DNA from: Paenibacillus sp. OK003
GTDB lineage: Bacteria; Bacillota; Bacilli; Paenibacillales; Paenibacillaceae
Length of the DNA: 64,000 nucleotides
Direction of reading: 5' to 3'
Assembly: GCF_900109515.1 (NCBI RefSeq)
Contig: NZ_FOBD01000017.1
Span: 1-64,000 of the forward strand
Shown: in pieces, positions 29,014 through 37,392 of the stretch
Position numbering within the stretch: position 1 is the stretch's first letter
How the letters are laid out: each line of letters opens with the position of its first letter
Program-made: the position numbers and the translations under genes
Notes under the pieces: model-generated
Databases searched by the model: none
What the model was told of the DNA's origin: nothing
Seen by the model: only the letters and a program-made list of their open reading frames with translations

Positions 29014-29027
29014 GGAATATTTGTTCC
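29014..29027. promoter_or_regulatory. LexA (DinR) operator-like box
   Basis: The minus strand reads GGAACAAATATTCC, which matches 12 of 14 positions of the Bacillus LexA consensus CGAACRNRYGTTYC. It lies immediately downstream of the uvrB -10 hexamer, across the expected start site, where repressor binding would block transcription. It also lies close to a weak plus-strand promoter (28986-29014) that could serve motA. Confidence 0.65.
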
Positions 29028-29033
29028 CGTTTA

Positions 29034-29062
29034 ATTATACCTCGTCTGTGCAAGTGATGCAA
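29034..29062 (-). promoter_or_regulatory. Promoter of uvrB
   Basis: TTGCAT (29057-29062) and a perfect TATAAT (29034-29039) on the minus strand are 17 bases apart. The start site falls inside the LexA-like box. Confidence 0.65.
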
Positions 29063-29093
29063 TCGCGAACTAAAGATAGGAGTGGGTTAATTT

Positions 29094-29891
29094 ATGGATA
29101 TTGCGACACTTATCGGCATTATTGCCGGGATTGCCGCAGTCATTAGTGGTTTTTTATGGGAAGGTGGCCAATTATCCGGTCTGATGCAAAAGACGGCTGC
29201 TCTAATTGTATTTGGTGGAACGATTGCCGCAGTTGTTGCCAGTTTCCCTGCACATCGGCTGCGTACGATTCCTGCTGCCCTCCGTATGGCCTTCGGGCGT
29301 AACAACAATGACTCTAGCCAGTGGGTTGAAGAACTTGTAGATATGTCTTCAATCGCTCGCCGATCAGGCGTGCTTGCACTGGAACGAAAAGTGATGGACC
29401 ATCCGCATCCATTTTTGCAAGATGGTATTCAGATGGTTGTCGATGGCACAGATCAGGATGTTGTTCGCCAGATCATGGAGATGGAGATTGATTCCGTCGA
29501 ACAAAAATATGAAGACTATGCCAAAATTTTTGAATCAGCAGGCGGTTATGCTCCAACGATGGGTATCATCGGTACCGTGATGGGACTTATTCAGGTACTT
29601 GGCAGTCTGACCGATCCTACCGGACTCGGACCAGCGATTGCTGTTGCCTTTACCGCAACCCTTTACGGGGTCGCCAGTGCCAATCTTATCTTTTTACCCA
29701 TTGCTTCCAAAATCAAATCCCGTGGAGCAGACGAAATTCAGACGATGGAAATGCTGCTCGAAGGCGTACTGTCCATCCAGAACGGGGAAAACCCTCAGCT
29801 TGTGCGTAAACGGCTGGAGTCCTTCACACTTACTCACCGCCAGATTACACGTCCTGTAGTGAAGGAGGGATTGGATGAGTCGGCGCAGTAA
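29094..29891 (+). CDS. motA: Flagellar motor stator protein MotA
   Basis: A 265-residue protein with four membrane helices (about 4-20, 33-52, 152-172, 185-205). It forms the ion channel of the flagellar stator with MotB and couples ion flow to torque through a cytoplasmic loop (about 60-145) containing charged residues. PTMGIIGTVMGL carries the family proline of helix 3. AGGAG precedes the ATG. It overlaps motB by 17 bases. From sequence alone it could be the sodium-type MotP; the choice of ion is not decided here. Confidence 0.92.
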   Translation: MDIATLIGIIAGIAAVISGFLWEGGQLSGLMQKTAALIVFGGTIAAVVASFPAHRLRTIPAALRMAFGRNNNDSSQWVEELVDMSSIARRSGVLALERKVMDHPHPFLQDGIQMVVDGTDQDVVRQIMEMEIDSVEQKYEDYAKIFESAGGYAPTMGIIGTVMGLIQVLGSLTDPTGLGPAIAVAFTATLYGVASANLIFLPIASKIKSRGADEIQTMEMLLEGVLSIQNGENPQLVRKRLESFTLTHRQITRPVVKEGLDESAQ

Positions 29892-30717
29892 ACGGCGCGG
29901 AAAACGTGAACCTGGAGATCATCGAGATCGCTGGATGATTACCTATGCCGATCTCATTACTCTGCTATTGATCTTTTTTGTGATCATGTATGCCATGAGC
30001 CATCTGGATTCTGGTAAATACGATGTGGTTACTCAATCGTTGCAAAATACATTTAACCAATCCAACTCCCTGCTTGATCAAGGTGAAGGCATTGGTGGAA
30101 CAGCTGGACAAGCCATTACCAAAAATCCACCTTCCCAGATTCAGGGCGAAGACCCTGGAGAAGGCGACGGACCCTCTTCCGGTTCCGAGACAGATAAGCC
30201 GGATGATGACGATCAGCCACTTACGGAGCGGGAAGAGCAATTCAGATCACAGGAGCAGGAGCTGCAAAATCTGTTCAATATGATTACCCAGTACATTGAG
30301 GACAATAAACTGGAAAATCAGATTTTTGTTGCGGACAAGCCGCAAGGCATCTCCATCACACTCAGCGACCGCTTCCTGTTTGATCAGGGAAAAGCCGCAC
30401 TCAAAAGTGATGCTTCACCCACACTAAGCAAATTGGCAAGCCTGTTCCGTGATCTGAGCACCGTTGTCAGCATTGAAGGGCATACGGATAACGTTCCTAT
30501 CGGGGCAAACGCTACCTATAAAGACAATTGGGAGCTTTCCGGGGAACGTGCACTGTCTGTATTGCGATTTTTTCTCGACAAAGAAAAGCTTGACCCTGAC
30601 GGTTTTCAATATGCCGGATACGCGGATACCCGCCCAACTGCGGATAATACCACCGCCGCAGGGCGGCAAAAAAATAGACGTGTGGAAATCACCGTCTTGC
30701 GTCAACTCCAGCCCTAA
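29875..30717 (+). CDS. motB: Flagellar motor stator protein MotB
   Basis: A 280-residue partner of MotA. A basic N terminus leads to one membrane helix with the ion-binding aspartate (WMITYADLITLLL, Asp about 27). A plug and an acidic Pro/Gly/Asp-rich linker (about 85-120) follow, then a peptidoglycan-binding OmpA/MotB domain (IEGHTDNVPIG; NRRVEITVL at the end). AAGGAGGG stands 6 bases from the ATG. The membrane segment LIFFVIMYAMS is closer to MotS-type than to MotB of Bacillus, so a sodium-driven motor is possible. Confidence 0.92.
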   Translation: MSRRSKRRGKREPGDHRDRWMITYADLITLLLIFFVIMYAMSHLDSGKYDVVTQSLQNTFNQSNSLLDQGEGIGGTAGQAITKNPPSQIQGEDPGEGDGPSSGSETDKPDDDDQPLTEREEQFRSQEQELQNLFNMITQYIEDNKLENQIFVADKPQGISITLSDRFLFDQGKAALKSDASPTLSKLASLFRDLSTVVSIEGHTDNVPIGANATYKDNWELSGERALSVLRFFLDKEKLDPDGFQYAGYADTRPTADNTTAAGRQKNRRVEITVLRQLQP

Positions 30718-30756
30718 TCTCCAACATATCGTATGAAGCATCCTTGCTCTATTATA

Positions 30757-30802
30757 AAAAGCACGTTCTTACTGAATTCGATTCAGCAGAACGTGCTTTT
30801 AG
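30757..30802. terminator. Strong terminator after motAB
   Basis: AAAAGCACGTTCT (30757-30769) pairs with AGAACGTGCTTTT (30788-30800) around an inner CTGAAT/ATTCAG hairpin. It is symmetrical enough to work on both strands. Confidence 0.92.
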
Positions 30803-30852
30803 TTTATACTTCTATCTCTTTTTGCTAAACGACAGACCCCTTATTTTACTCA

Positions 30853-31068
30853 TTGTACAGACATGGCACACGATCTGAACACTCTTACGGACTAACCCGT
30901 ATGGAGCTGGCTGTGGCAGAGGCTATATCAGAAGGGCTATCCAATAAAGAAATTGCCGCAAAACTATTCTTGAGCGAAGGCACGGTCAAAAACTATGTTA
31001 CCGATATTCTCGGTAAGCTAAGTTTGCGTGATCGGACTCAAATTGCCATTTTCATGTTGAAAAAGTAG
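30853..31068 (+). pseudogene. Orphan LuxR/GerE-type HTH domain, probable response-regulator remnant
   Basis: About 58 residues match the DNA-binding domain of NarL-type response regulators: LTRMELAVAEAISEGL, SNKEIAAKLFLSEGTVKNYV and LSLRDRTQIAIF. There is no receiver domain, and the frame is closed by a stop at 30826. The only upstream starts are TTG at 30853, which lacks a ribosome binding site, and ATG at 30901, which would cut off part of the domain. GerE of Bacillus is also a bare HTH of 74 residues, so a functional small regulator cannot be excluded. Lying between two terminators, it looks like a decayed gene end. Confidence 0.6.
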
Positions 31069-31071
31069 CAA

Positions 31072-31115
31072 AAAGGGTATTTCCCTCGCCTAATATGGCG
31101 GAGGAAATACCCTTT
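31072..31115. terminator. Bidirectional terminator
   Basis: AAAGGGTATTTCC (from 31072) pairs with GGAAATACCCTTT (to 31115), with an inner CTCGCC/GGCGGAG stem. It serves the HTH remnant (+) and the MinJ-like gene (-). Confidence 0.88.
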
Positions 31116-31120
31116 CTTCA

Positions 31121-32446
31121 TTACATCTCTACAGATCTTTGCTCCCCCGCCGGGGCGGGTGGCAATGCTAGTGGAGCTTCAACATCAAGCTGATCTTTCC
31201 GACGTCGTGCAAACAACTTGAGACTTACGATATGAAACAGAGTTAGGGGACGCAAGCGGAGCGCCCAGGCTTCATGATTGTCCGGGGCCATGAGCACCCC
31301 GAGCTGATGATGCTCACCTTCATAGATCGCCCGTTGTATAAACTTGCTCTCACCCTGATGATTGCGTACCTCCAGCTTGCAAAAGGCCGGATTCATACGC
31401 AAAGCGCGATGTAATTGCTCAGGCGAATGCACCAATACGCCATTCACCTTGTACAAGGTCTCCCCAGCTTCAATTCCCAGTTCTTCTGCGGGACTATCAG
31501 GAATAACACCCAGCACCTTCAGGCCGTGCTCAGGGTGTACAAACAGCGGGCTGCGGTTTTGTTCTTCGAAGCCACTGTACCACACCAGGAACTCATGCCC
31601 AATGAAAGCAGCCAAGGCTGCAACAACCATGAGTGGAGACCACCATGCAGCCAGGAGACTGAGCACAAGTAGCCCTGTCCCATATAGCAGCAATCGTTTT
31701 GCGGAAATCTGGACTTTTTTTCCGGGGAGCATACTTTGCGTAACTTCTCCGAATCCCAGCATAATCGGCAGCGCAACGAGCATGTAGCCATTCCCTCCGC
31801 TGATTAAAGCGGTCCATGGCAATTCGGCCCCGCCCGTAACTGGAACAAGAATCAGCAGCGGAATGGGCCAGAAATGCTGCAACTGGTAGCCTCCAACGAG
31901 CTTGCCGCGTTTACCTTCGAAGAGCAAAGGCGATGCCATGGATACCCCTTGCATGCGTACCATCAATGCTTCACCGATATGTAATACAGCTGCGAGCACA
32001 AGAAGTGCAGGCATATCCAGCGCACGTAATGCTTCAGTGACAGTTCCCAACCATCCTGCGGGCTGCCAGCCCGAAGCCATATTTAAACCAAACTGCAACA
32101 CGCCAAGCAAACCTGCAGCATAAGCAAAACATAAGTATCGGATACGGAATAATGCCAGAAATAACGTAGCTGCCCATATACAGATTAGGCTGCCCAATGT
32201 AAGATGTGCCCCAAGAAACAGCGACACGATTGAGACCATTGCACCAATCACAATACCTCCAAGTATTGCACGAATGGTCTGTGTGATCGAGCTTTGCAGA
32301 CGAACGTGGAACAATTTACGTTCCTGCAAGAGCTGACGATGATAAACGAGAGCAATCAAGATTACCGCAATATAATAAAACGGCTGAATAAACAACTGCA
32401 ACAATGCTTCTCCTAATGTGGTCAACCATGGCCAAGCCCATTCCAT
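31121..32446 (-). CDS. minJ: PDZ-domain multispanning membrane protein, MinJ-like
   Basis: A 441-residue protein with about seven or eight membrane helices in its first 300 residues, then a C-terminal PDZ domain (GLKVLGVIPDSPAEELGIEAGE, about 315-390) and a short Pro-rich tail. This layout and its place directly after ctpB match Bacillus MinJ (YvjD), which links DivIVA to MinCD at poles and septa. Sequence identity is not obvious by eye, so the symbol rests on order and architecture. AGGGGTGA precedes the ATG at 32446. A hairpin terminator lies between it and ctpB. Confidence 0.75.
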   Translation of the reverse strand: MEWAWPWLTTLGEALLQLFIQPFYYIAVILIALVYHRQLLQERKLFHVRLQSSITQTIRAILGGIVIGAMVSIVSLFLGAHLTLGSLICIWAATLFLALFRIRYLCFAYAAGLLGVLQFGLNMASGWQPAGWLGTVTEALRALDMPALLVLAAVLHIGEALMVRMQGVSMASPLLFEGKRGKLVGGYQLQHFWPIPLLILVPVTGGAELPWTALISGGNGYMLVALPIMLGFGEVTQSMLPGKKVQISAKRLLLYGTGLLVLSLLAAWWSPLMVVAALAAFIGHEFLVWYSGFEEQNRSPLFVHPEHGLKVLGVIPDSPAEELGIEAGETLYKVNGVLVHSPEQLHRALRMNPAFCKLEVRNHQGESKFIQRAIYEGEHHQLGVLMAPDNHEAWALRLRPLTLFHIVSLKLFARRRKDQLDVEAPLALPPAPAGEQRSVEM

Positions 32447-32484
32447 TGTGGACGGTCACCCCTCTCCTTCAGCCGGTTCAGAAA

Positions 32485-32513
32485 AAAAGAAGGCTGAAAA
32501 TCAGCCTTCTTTA
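32485..32513 (-). terminator. Terminator at the ctpB stop
   Basis: AAGAAGGCTGA and TCAGCCTTCTT form a perfect 11-bp stem, followed by TTTTTTTC on the minus strand. It overlaps the ctpB stop codon and may reduce read-through into the MinJ-like gene. Confidence 0.85.
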
Positions 32514-33980
32514 TGGCTTCGACACTGCGGACGAAATATCCTTTGAGACATTTTCGATCGCGCGCTTCAGCTGTGCATCATATTGAGGATTGGCAATGCG
32601 TTCAATCAGAGCCGCTTCCAGTGATTCCGCGGTTTTCTCATCAATCTGGCCCGTTGCCTGAATGCCTTTTTGTTTCTGGAATGCTTTGACCGCTTCTTCT
32701 GTCTTCTGGTCATAGTATCCGTCTACACGATCCGGCTTAAAGTCAAGTCCTCTCAGCATCGTCTGCGCACTTTTCACATCCGTGCTATTGCTGTCGTATT
32801 TCAAAGGTAATTTTTCTTTGTTGATTGGTGCCACCGAGAAGTAATCCGGCTGGTTCACCGCGATATCCGGTTTGATCCCTTTTTCATGAATCCAGTCTCC
32901 GTTCGGAGTCAGCCATTTCGCGATGGTGATTTTCAGCAGACTGCCATCACCCATCTGCTTGTCATAACTCGTTTGTACGGTTCCTTTACCAAAGGAGTTT
33001 TCTCCAACCAGCGTTGCGCCTGCCGACTGTTGCAATGCACCAGCCAAAATTTCCGACGCACTCGCGCTTCCTTTGTTCATCAATACCGTAATGGGGTACG
33101 ATTTACCTGATCCGTTCGATTTGCTTTGTTCCTTTTTACCGTTCTTGTCTTCGACTTGAACAATAACTTTGCCTTTCGGAACAAATTGCTCTGCAATATC
33201 AATAACGACCTGCAAAACACCACCCGGGTCATTACGAACATCAATGATCAGGCCCTTCATGTTCTGCTTCTCCAGCTTCGCCAGTTCTTCCTTAAAACGA
33301 TCTCCTGTGTTCAGCGAGAATTGGGTGATCGTAATCACACCAACACCGTTATCCTCCATGTGGGCGTACACCGTCTCCAGATCAATGTCATCACGTACAA
33401 TGACAAAGTCAATCAGTTCGGAAGATCCGGCACGTTTAACCTGTACCTTCGCTTCACTGCCTTTTGGACCTCTGATTTTGTTAACGGCTTTGTTCAGTTC
33501 CAAACCTTGCAGAGATTCACCATTCACGGACATGATCATGTCTTTCGCGCGAATACCCGCTTTCTCGGCAGGTGATCCTTTGATCGGTGATACCACTACG
33601 ACATTCCCGTCCTGTGAGGATACCTCTGCGCCGATTCCGGTAAATGAACCTTCAATCGACTCCTCGAACTGGGCTGCTGTTTCCTGCCCCATATAGTTGG
33701 AGTACGGATCACCAAGGGATTCCATCATGCCGTTGATCGCACCATCAATCAGTTTGGTTCGATCCACGTCTTTATAATAGTTGCTTGAGATCAAATCCAT
33801 CGCGGTTTCAATCTTCTTCAAATCGTTCTTCTGCTGCGAACTGCCAGTAACGCTGGCGAGCAATCCTTCGCCAGGTGTCGTCTGTGCCAAGCCAGGAGAG
33901 CTCATCAGCACCAGCGTAAGCAGGCTGCCTCCGAGAAGGGCTACAATGACAAGCAGCAGGGCCGATCTTTTCTTCATCAT
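32511..33980 (-). CDS. ctpB: C-terminal processing serine protease CtpB (S41)
   Basis: A 489-residue exported protease. A signal or anchor helix (5-27) is followed by a PDZ domain (about 100-190) and the S41 core with the Ser-Lys dyad: Ser about 307 in GSASASEIL and Lys about 332 in SFGKGTV. A C-terminal peptidoglycan-binding helix bundle follows (AVKAFQKQKGIQATGQID). In Bacillus, CtpB cleaves SpoIVFA to activate pro-sigma-K processing. The start at 33980 (MMKKRSALLL) has GGCGGTGA about 8 bases upstream; the longer reading has no site. It lies between the M23 hydrolase and the MinJ-like gene. Confidence 0.93.
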   Translation of the reverse strand: MMKKRSALLLVIVALLGGSLLTLVLMSSPGLAQTTPGEGLLASVTGSSQQKNDLKKIETAMDLISSNYYKDVDRTKLIDGAINGMMESLGDPYSNYMGQETAAQFEESIEGSFTGIGAEVSSQDGNVVVVSPIKGSPAEKAGIRAKDMIMSVNGESLQGLELNKAVNKIRGPKGSEAKVQVKRAGSSELIDFVIVRDDIDLETVYAHMEDNGVGVITITQFSLNTGDRFKEELAKLEKQNMKGLIIDVRNDPGGVLQVVIDIAEQFVPKGKVIVQVEDKNGKKEQSKSNGSGKSYPITVLMNKGSASASEILAGALQQSAGATLVGENSFGKGTVQTSYDKQMGDGSLLKITIAKWLTPNGDWIHEKGIKPDIAVNQPDYFSVAPINKEKLPLKYDSNSTDVKSAQTMLRGLDFKPDRVDGYYDQKTEEAVKAFQKQKGIQATGQIDEKTAESLEAALIERIANPQYDAQLKRAIENVSKDISSAVSKP

Positions 33981-34114
33981 CCGTTTGTCACCGCCTTTAG
34001 TATTGAAGCGTGTCAAATTCAATTGTTCCGTGAATCATTCCCTGAACATGCCAGCTTAGTATATGCCTAGCTTGTACGGAATATGTTTGTTCCATTCCAA
34101 CTGTTGGCTAAAAA

Positions 34115-35392
34115 CTACAAATAGTTAAATGGATTCACAGCTGTTCCATTATCACGTACTTCAAAATGCAAATGCGGTCCAGTAGAGTTGCCTGTACTAC
34201 CTGATTCAGCGATAATATCGCCACGGCTTACCGTGTCACCCTTGCTAACCTTAAATCCGCCTTCACGTAAATGACCATATAGCGTCCATAATCCGCCTCC
34301 ATGGTCAACAATGACGGTGTAACCATATCCGCTATACCATTCAGCCATGATGACGATTCCGCCTGAAGCGGCATGAACGGACGTTCCTTGAGCAACAGCA
34401 AAGTCTACACCTGCATGCATTTTACCTACTTCACCCGTGATCGGGTGAATACGAGGTCCAAAACCGGAAGATACACGCGCACCTGATACTGGCATGCCAA
34501 AGATGCCGTTACCACTGGAGTATGTGCTGCTACTGCTGTTGGAGCTGACCTTGGTCGGCGCCTTCGCAGCAGCAGCGGCACGTGCAGCAGCAGCTGCTTT
34601 TGCTTTGGCGGCCGCCGCCGCTTGCTGCTCACGCAATTTATTTTTCTCTTGCAGAAGGGCCGAACGCTTGCTGGCAATCTGCATCAATACGTCTTCCTGT
34701 TCTTGCGTCAGCTCTTCAGACTCTTCAATTTTAGCATCATAGGAAGCGAGAAGCACTTGCTTCTCCTGTTCCTTCTCATTCAATTGGGACTTACGCTGTT
34801 TCTTCTGCGCATACAGACTCTTGGCTTCTGCATATTGCACATCGAGTTCTGCTTTTTTGTCCACGACGAGCTGCTTGTCCTTTTTGTGTTCATCCAGCAG
34901 ATGCTGATCCTGATCCACAATCGTTTTCAGTGAATCGGCACGAGTCAAGAAATCGGAGAAGCTTGTGGAAGTTAACAACACATCGAGATAAGAAACGGCA
35001 CCGTCTGTATACATCAGCCGTACACGTGATTCAAGTAATTTCTCCCTTGCAACGATACGTTCTTCTGCGGCCTGCAGATCTTTTTTCGTTGTCCGAAGAT
35101 CCTCTTCCGTATTTTCAATCTGCAAGGATACGTTTGCCAGCTCATCACTAACTACATTGATCTGCTCCATGACGACTTTCAAGTAAGCATTGGTCTTGTT
35201 CTTGTAATGTTGAGCTTCCTTTTTGTTGCTGGCAGCCTTTTGCTGCTCCTTTTTGGCCGAAGCCGCCTTGCTCTCCAGTTGCTGAATCTGCTGATCAATG
35301 TCGCTAATGCTACTCTTGGCATATCCGTCAGAAGGTTGAAGCGTCAAACTGGCCAATAACGTTAAGGCCAGCAGCGAAGCTGTTTTTTTCAA
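34115..35392 (-). CDS. Coiled-coil M23 peptidase, probable FtsEX-regulated murein hydrolase
   Basis: A 425-residue secreted protein. The signal peptide (KKTASLLALTLLASL) ends near GYA|KS. Two long coiled-coil blocks (about 30-110 and 150-245) are followed by an Ala/Lys-rich linker (about 245-270) and a C-terminal LytM domain with the zinc ligands HAGVDFA and HLHFEV. Layout is that of EnvC/PcsB/CwlO-type hydrolases, where FtsEX opens the coiled coil to allow wall cutting. Both catalytic motifs are intact, so it should be an active endopeptidase. The TTG at 35392 has GGGGG 8 bases upstream and starts the signal peptide cleanly; ATG at 35407 is the alternative, with a poor site. It follows ftsX by 154 bases. 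Confidence 0.9.
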   Translation of the reverse strand: MKKTASLLALTLLASLTLQPSDGYAKSSISDIDQQIQQLESKAASAKKEQQKAASNKKEAQHYKNKTNAYLKVVMEQINVVSDELANVSLQIENTEEDLRTTKKDLQAAEERIVAREKLLESRVRLMYTDGAVSYLDVLLTSTSFSDFLTRADSLKTIVDQDQHLLDEHKKDKQLVVDKKAELDVQYAEAKSLYAQKKQRKSQLNEKEQEKQVLLASYDAKIEESEELTQEQEDVLMQIASKRSALLQEKNKLREQQAAAAAKAKAAAAARAAAAAKAPTKVSSNSSSSTYSSGNGIFGMPVSGARVSSGFGPRIHPITGEVGKMHAGVDFAVAQGTSVHAASGGIVIMAEWYSGYGYTVIVDHGGGLWTLYGHLREGGFKVSKGDTVSRGDIIAESGSTGNSTGPHLHFEVRDNGTAVNPFNYL

Positions 35393-35546
35393 AATGTGAT
35401 CCCCCATCCTATGAATTCACAAGAAAGCAACCTGCACAGGTGGTGAACAGCATGTTCTTTTGCTTTCTTTACACTAAAGACTCCGTCTTTACTACATATC
35501 GTCAAACAGCGTTCAGTTGTGAACCTGCTTTGCCATTCTTTTTCGA

Positions 35547-36464
35547 TTAAACGTTAAGCGATTTGCGGATGGACAATGTGCTTCCCAAAATACCAACCAG
35601 CACACCCAGTCCGATCAACAGTGTTCCAAACAGCAGCCAAATATCACCGAGTGGAATCAGATTAAGCATCTGCATGAATACATCCTGACCGATCGTAGCC
35701 ATCAGGCGGCTGTAACCGAAGAACAGTACCGCTACCGTAATCGCCGAACCGATCAATCCAATCAATGCCCCTTCGACAAAGAAAGGCCAGCGAATGAACG
35801 TGTTGGTTGCTCCAACCAGTTTCATAATACCGATCTCCCGGCGCCGGGCCAGAATCGTTACGCGAATCGTATTCGAGATCAGGAACATGGACATCAGACC
35901 CAGTCCCCCAACAAAAATAAATCCGATATTCCGGACAAGCTTCGTAAATTTGAACAACACTTCCACCGTTTCCTTGCCGTAGTTCACTTTCATAATCGGC
36001 TTCTCTGGGTGTTTATCGTTCAATGCTTCGATTTTTTGCGCCACAAAAGTGACGGTTTCCGGTTCAATGACCTCTACTTCAATGGTCTCCGGCAGTGGAT
36101 TGTTATCCACATCGAAACCGCTTAGCACATTGTCTGCACTTTCTCCGAGACGTTCACGGAACTCTTTGAGTCCCTCTTCTTTGGAGACAAAACGAATTTC
36201 ACTGACTTCAGGCATCGCACTGATTTCCTGCTCGAGCGTGTTACGCAGATTTTCATCCACGTTCAGCTCGAGAAACGTACTGATCTCGACCTGACTGTCC
36301 ACCTGGTTGGCCATGGAATTCACATTGAGCACCAGCAGCATGAACACGCCCAGAATGAGCAGAGACACGATAATGGACATGATGGAGGCCACGGACATCC
36401 AGCCGTTGCGGAATACGTTTTTGAATCCCTCCCGTAAATGGCGCAAGAGAGTACTAAAATTCAT
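35547..36464 (-). CDS. ftsX: Cell division ABC transporter permease FtsX
   Basis: A 305-residue protein with four membrane helices (about 20-45, 180-200, 225-250, 275-298). A large extracellular loop (about 48-175), the hydrolase-contact region in the family, lies between the first two. FVGGLGLMSMFLISNTI marks the permease core. The start overlaps ftsE by 11 bases and uses an AGAGGAG site inside ftsE. With FtsE it forms a signalling complex that drives the adjacent M23 hydrolase. Confidence 0.96.
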   Translation of the reverse strand: MNFSTLLRHLREGFKNVFRNGWMSVASIMSIIVSLLILGVFMLLVLNVNSMANQVDSQVEISTFLELNVDENLRNTLEQEISAMPEVSEIRFVSKEEGLKEFRERLGESADNVLSGFDVDNNPLPETIEVEVIEPETVTFVAQKIEALNDKHPEKPIMKVNYGKETVEVLFKFTKLVRNIGFIFVGGLGLMSMFLISNTIRVTILARRREIGIMKLVGATNTFIRWPFFVEGALIGLIGSAITVAVLFFGYSRLMATIGQDVFMQMLNLIPLGDIWLLFGTLLIGLGVLVGILGSTLSIRKSLNV

Positions 36465-37176
36465 AACCGTATTCTCCTCTCATCTGATCCCGTACAATCT
36501 GTCCCCGTTCAATCGCAATAACCCGTTTACGCATCGTATTAACGATATCCTTGTTGTGGGTCGCCATAACAATGGTGGTTCCGCGAAAATTAATTTCATC
36601 CAACAGCTGCATAATGCCCCATGACGTCTCCGGATCAAGGTTCCCCGTAGGCTCGTCCGCGATAATGACAGACGGATTATTCACGATGGCACGTGCGATG
36701 GCAATACGCTGCTGTTCCCCACCCGACAACTGTGAAGGTTCACGGTTCGCCTTACTGCGCAATCCCACCAGATCAAGCACTTCCATCACTCGTTTCTTGA
36801 TATGGCGCTTCGGTGCTTCAATAACTTCCATGGCAAATGCCACGTTCTCAAATGCCGTCATGCGTGGCAGCAATCGGAAATCCTGGAACACAACACCGAT
36901 ATTCCGGCGTACATAAGGAATCTTGCGTGGCTTTAACTTTCCGATATTAAATCCGTTAATGGATATTTGTCCTTTGGTAGGAACTTCTTCCCTGTACATC
37001 AATTTCATAAATGTCGATTTGCCTGCGCCGGACGGACCGACGATATAGACAAATTCATTGCGGTCGATCTTCACCGACACCCCTTGTAATGCGTGGGTAC
37101 CATTGGCGTAGGTCTTCCACACGTCCTGCATTTCTATCACATCATCACTTCCCGTTGCATAGTTAGCCATTATCAT
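36454..37176 (-). CDS. ftsE: Cell division ATP-binding protein FtsE
   Basis: A 240-residue ABC ATPase. It has Walker A GPSGAGKST (about 47-55), Q-loop VFQDFRLL, the signature LSGGEQQR, Walker B VIIADEPTG and the H-loop ATHNK. It works with FtsX to couple ATP hydrolysis to peptidoglycan hydrolase activation at growth or division sites. The ATG at 37176 has only a weak upstream site; a second ATG is two codons in. It heads the ftsE-ftsX-M23-ctpB-minJ-like series, and a WalR-like box lies 105 bases upstream. Confidence 0.97.
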   Translation of the reverse strand: MIMANYATGSDDVIEMQDVWKTYANGTHALQGVSVKIDRNEFVYIVGPSGAGKSTFMKLMYREEVPTKGQISINGFNIGKLKPRKIPYVRRNIGVVFQDFRLLPRMTAFENVAFAMEVIEAPKRHIKKRVMEVLDLVGLRSKANREPSQLSGGEQQRIAIARAIVNNPSVIIADEPTGNLDPETSWGIMQLLDEINFRGTTIVMATHNKDIVNTMRKRVIAIERGQIVRDQMRGEYGYEF

Positions 37177-37281
37177 TTCGACACAATCCCGGCATTTCCT
37201 TTAAAAAGACCTGAATTTCATCAGGGAAAATCCATTTCGCCCTTTTTTCGATGGTGAAGCATGGATTCATATGAATTTTAT

Positions 37282-37298
37282 TGTAACAAATTTGTTAC
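37282..37298. promoter_or_regulatory. WalR-like box between ftsE and the VanW gene
   Basis: TGTAAC-AAATT-TGTTAC matches every defined position of the WalR consensus TGTWAH-N5-TGTWAH. It also forms a perfect palindrome (GTAACAAATTTGTTAC, 37283-37298), so it reads almost equally from the minus strand. A minus-strand extended -10 (TGTTACAAT) overlaps it and could serve ftsE. WalR is known to control wall hydrolase genes in Bacillales. Confidence 0.6.
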
Positions 37299-37392
37299 CT
37301 ATTGAGTACCCGAAAGTTTTCCATCATTGGATCATATATATGGAAAGTGTTACGAAATGCGGAACAACAGAAGTACAAAGGAGCGTACGGAT

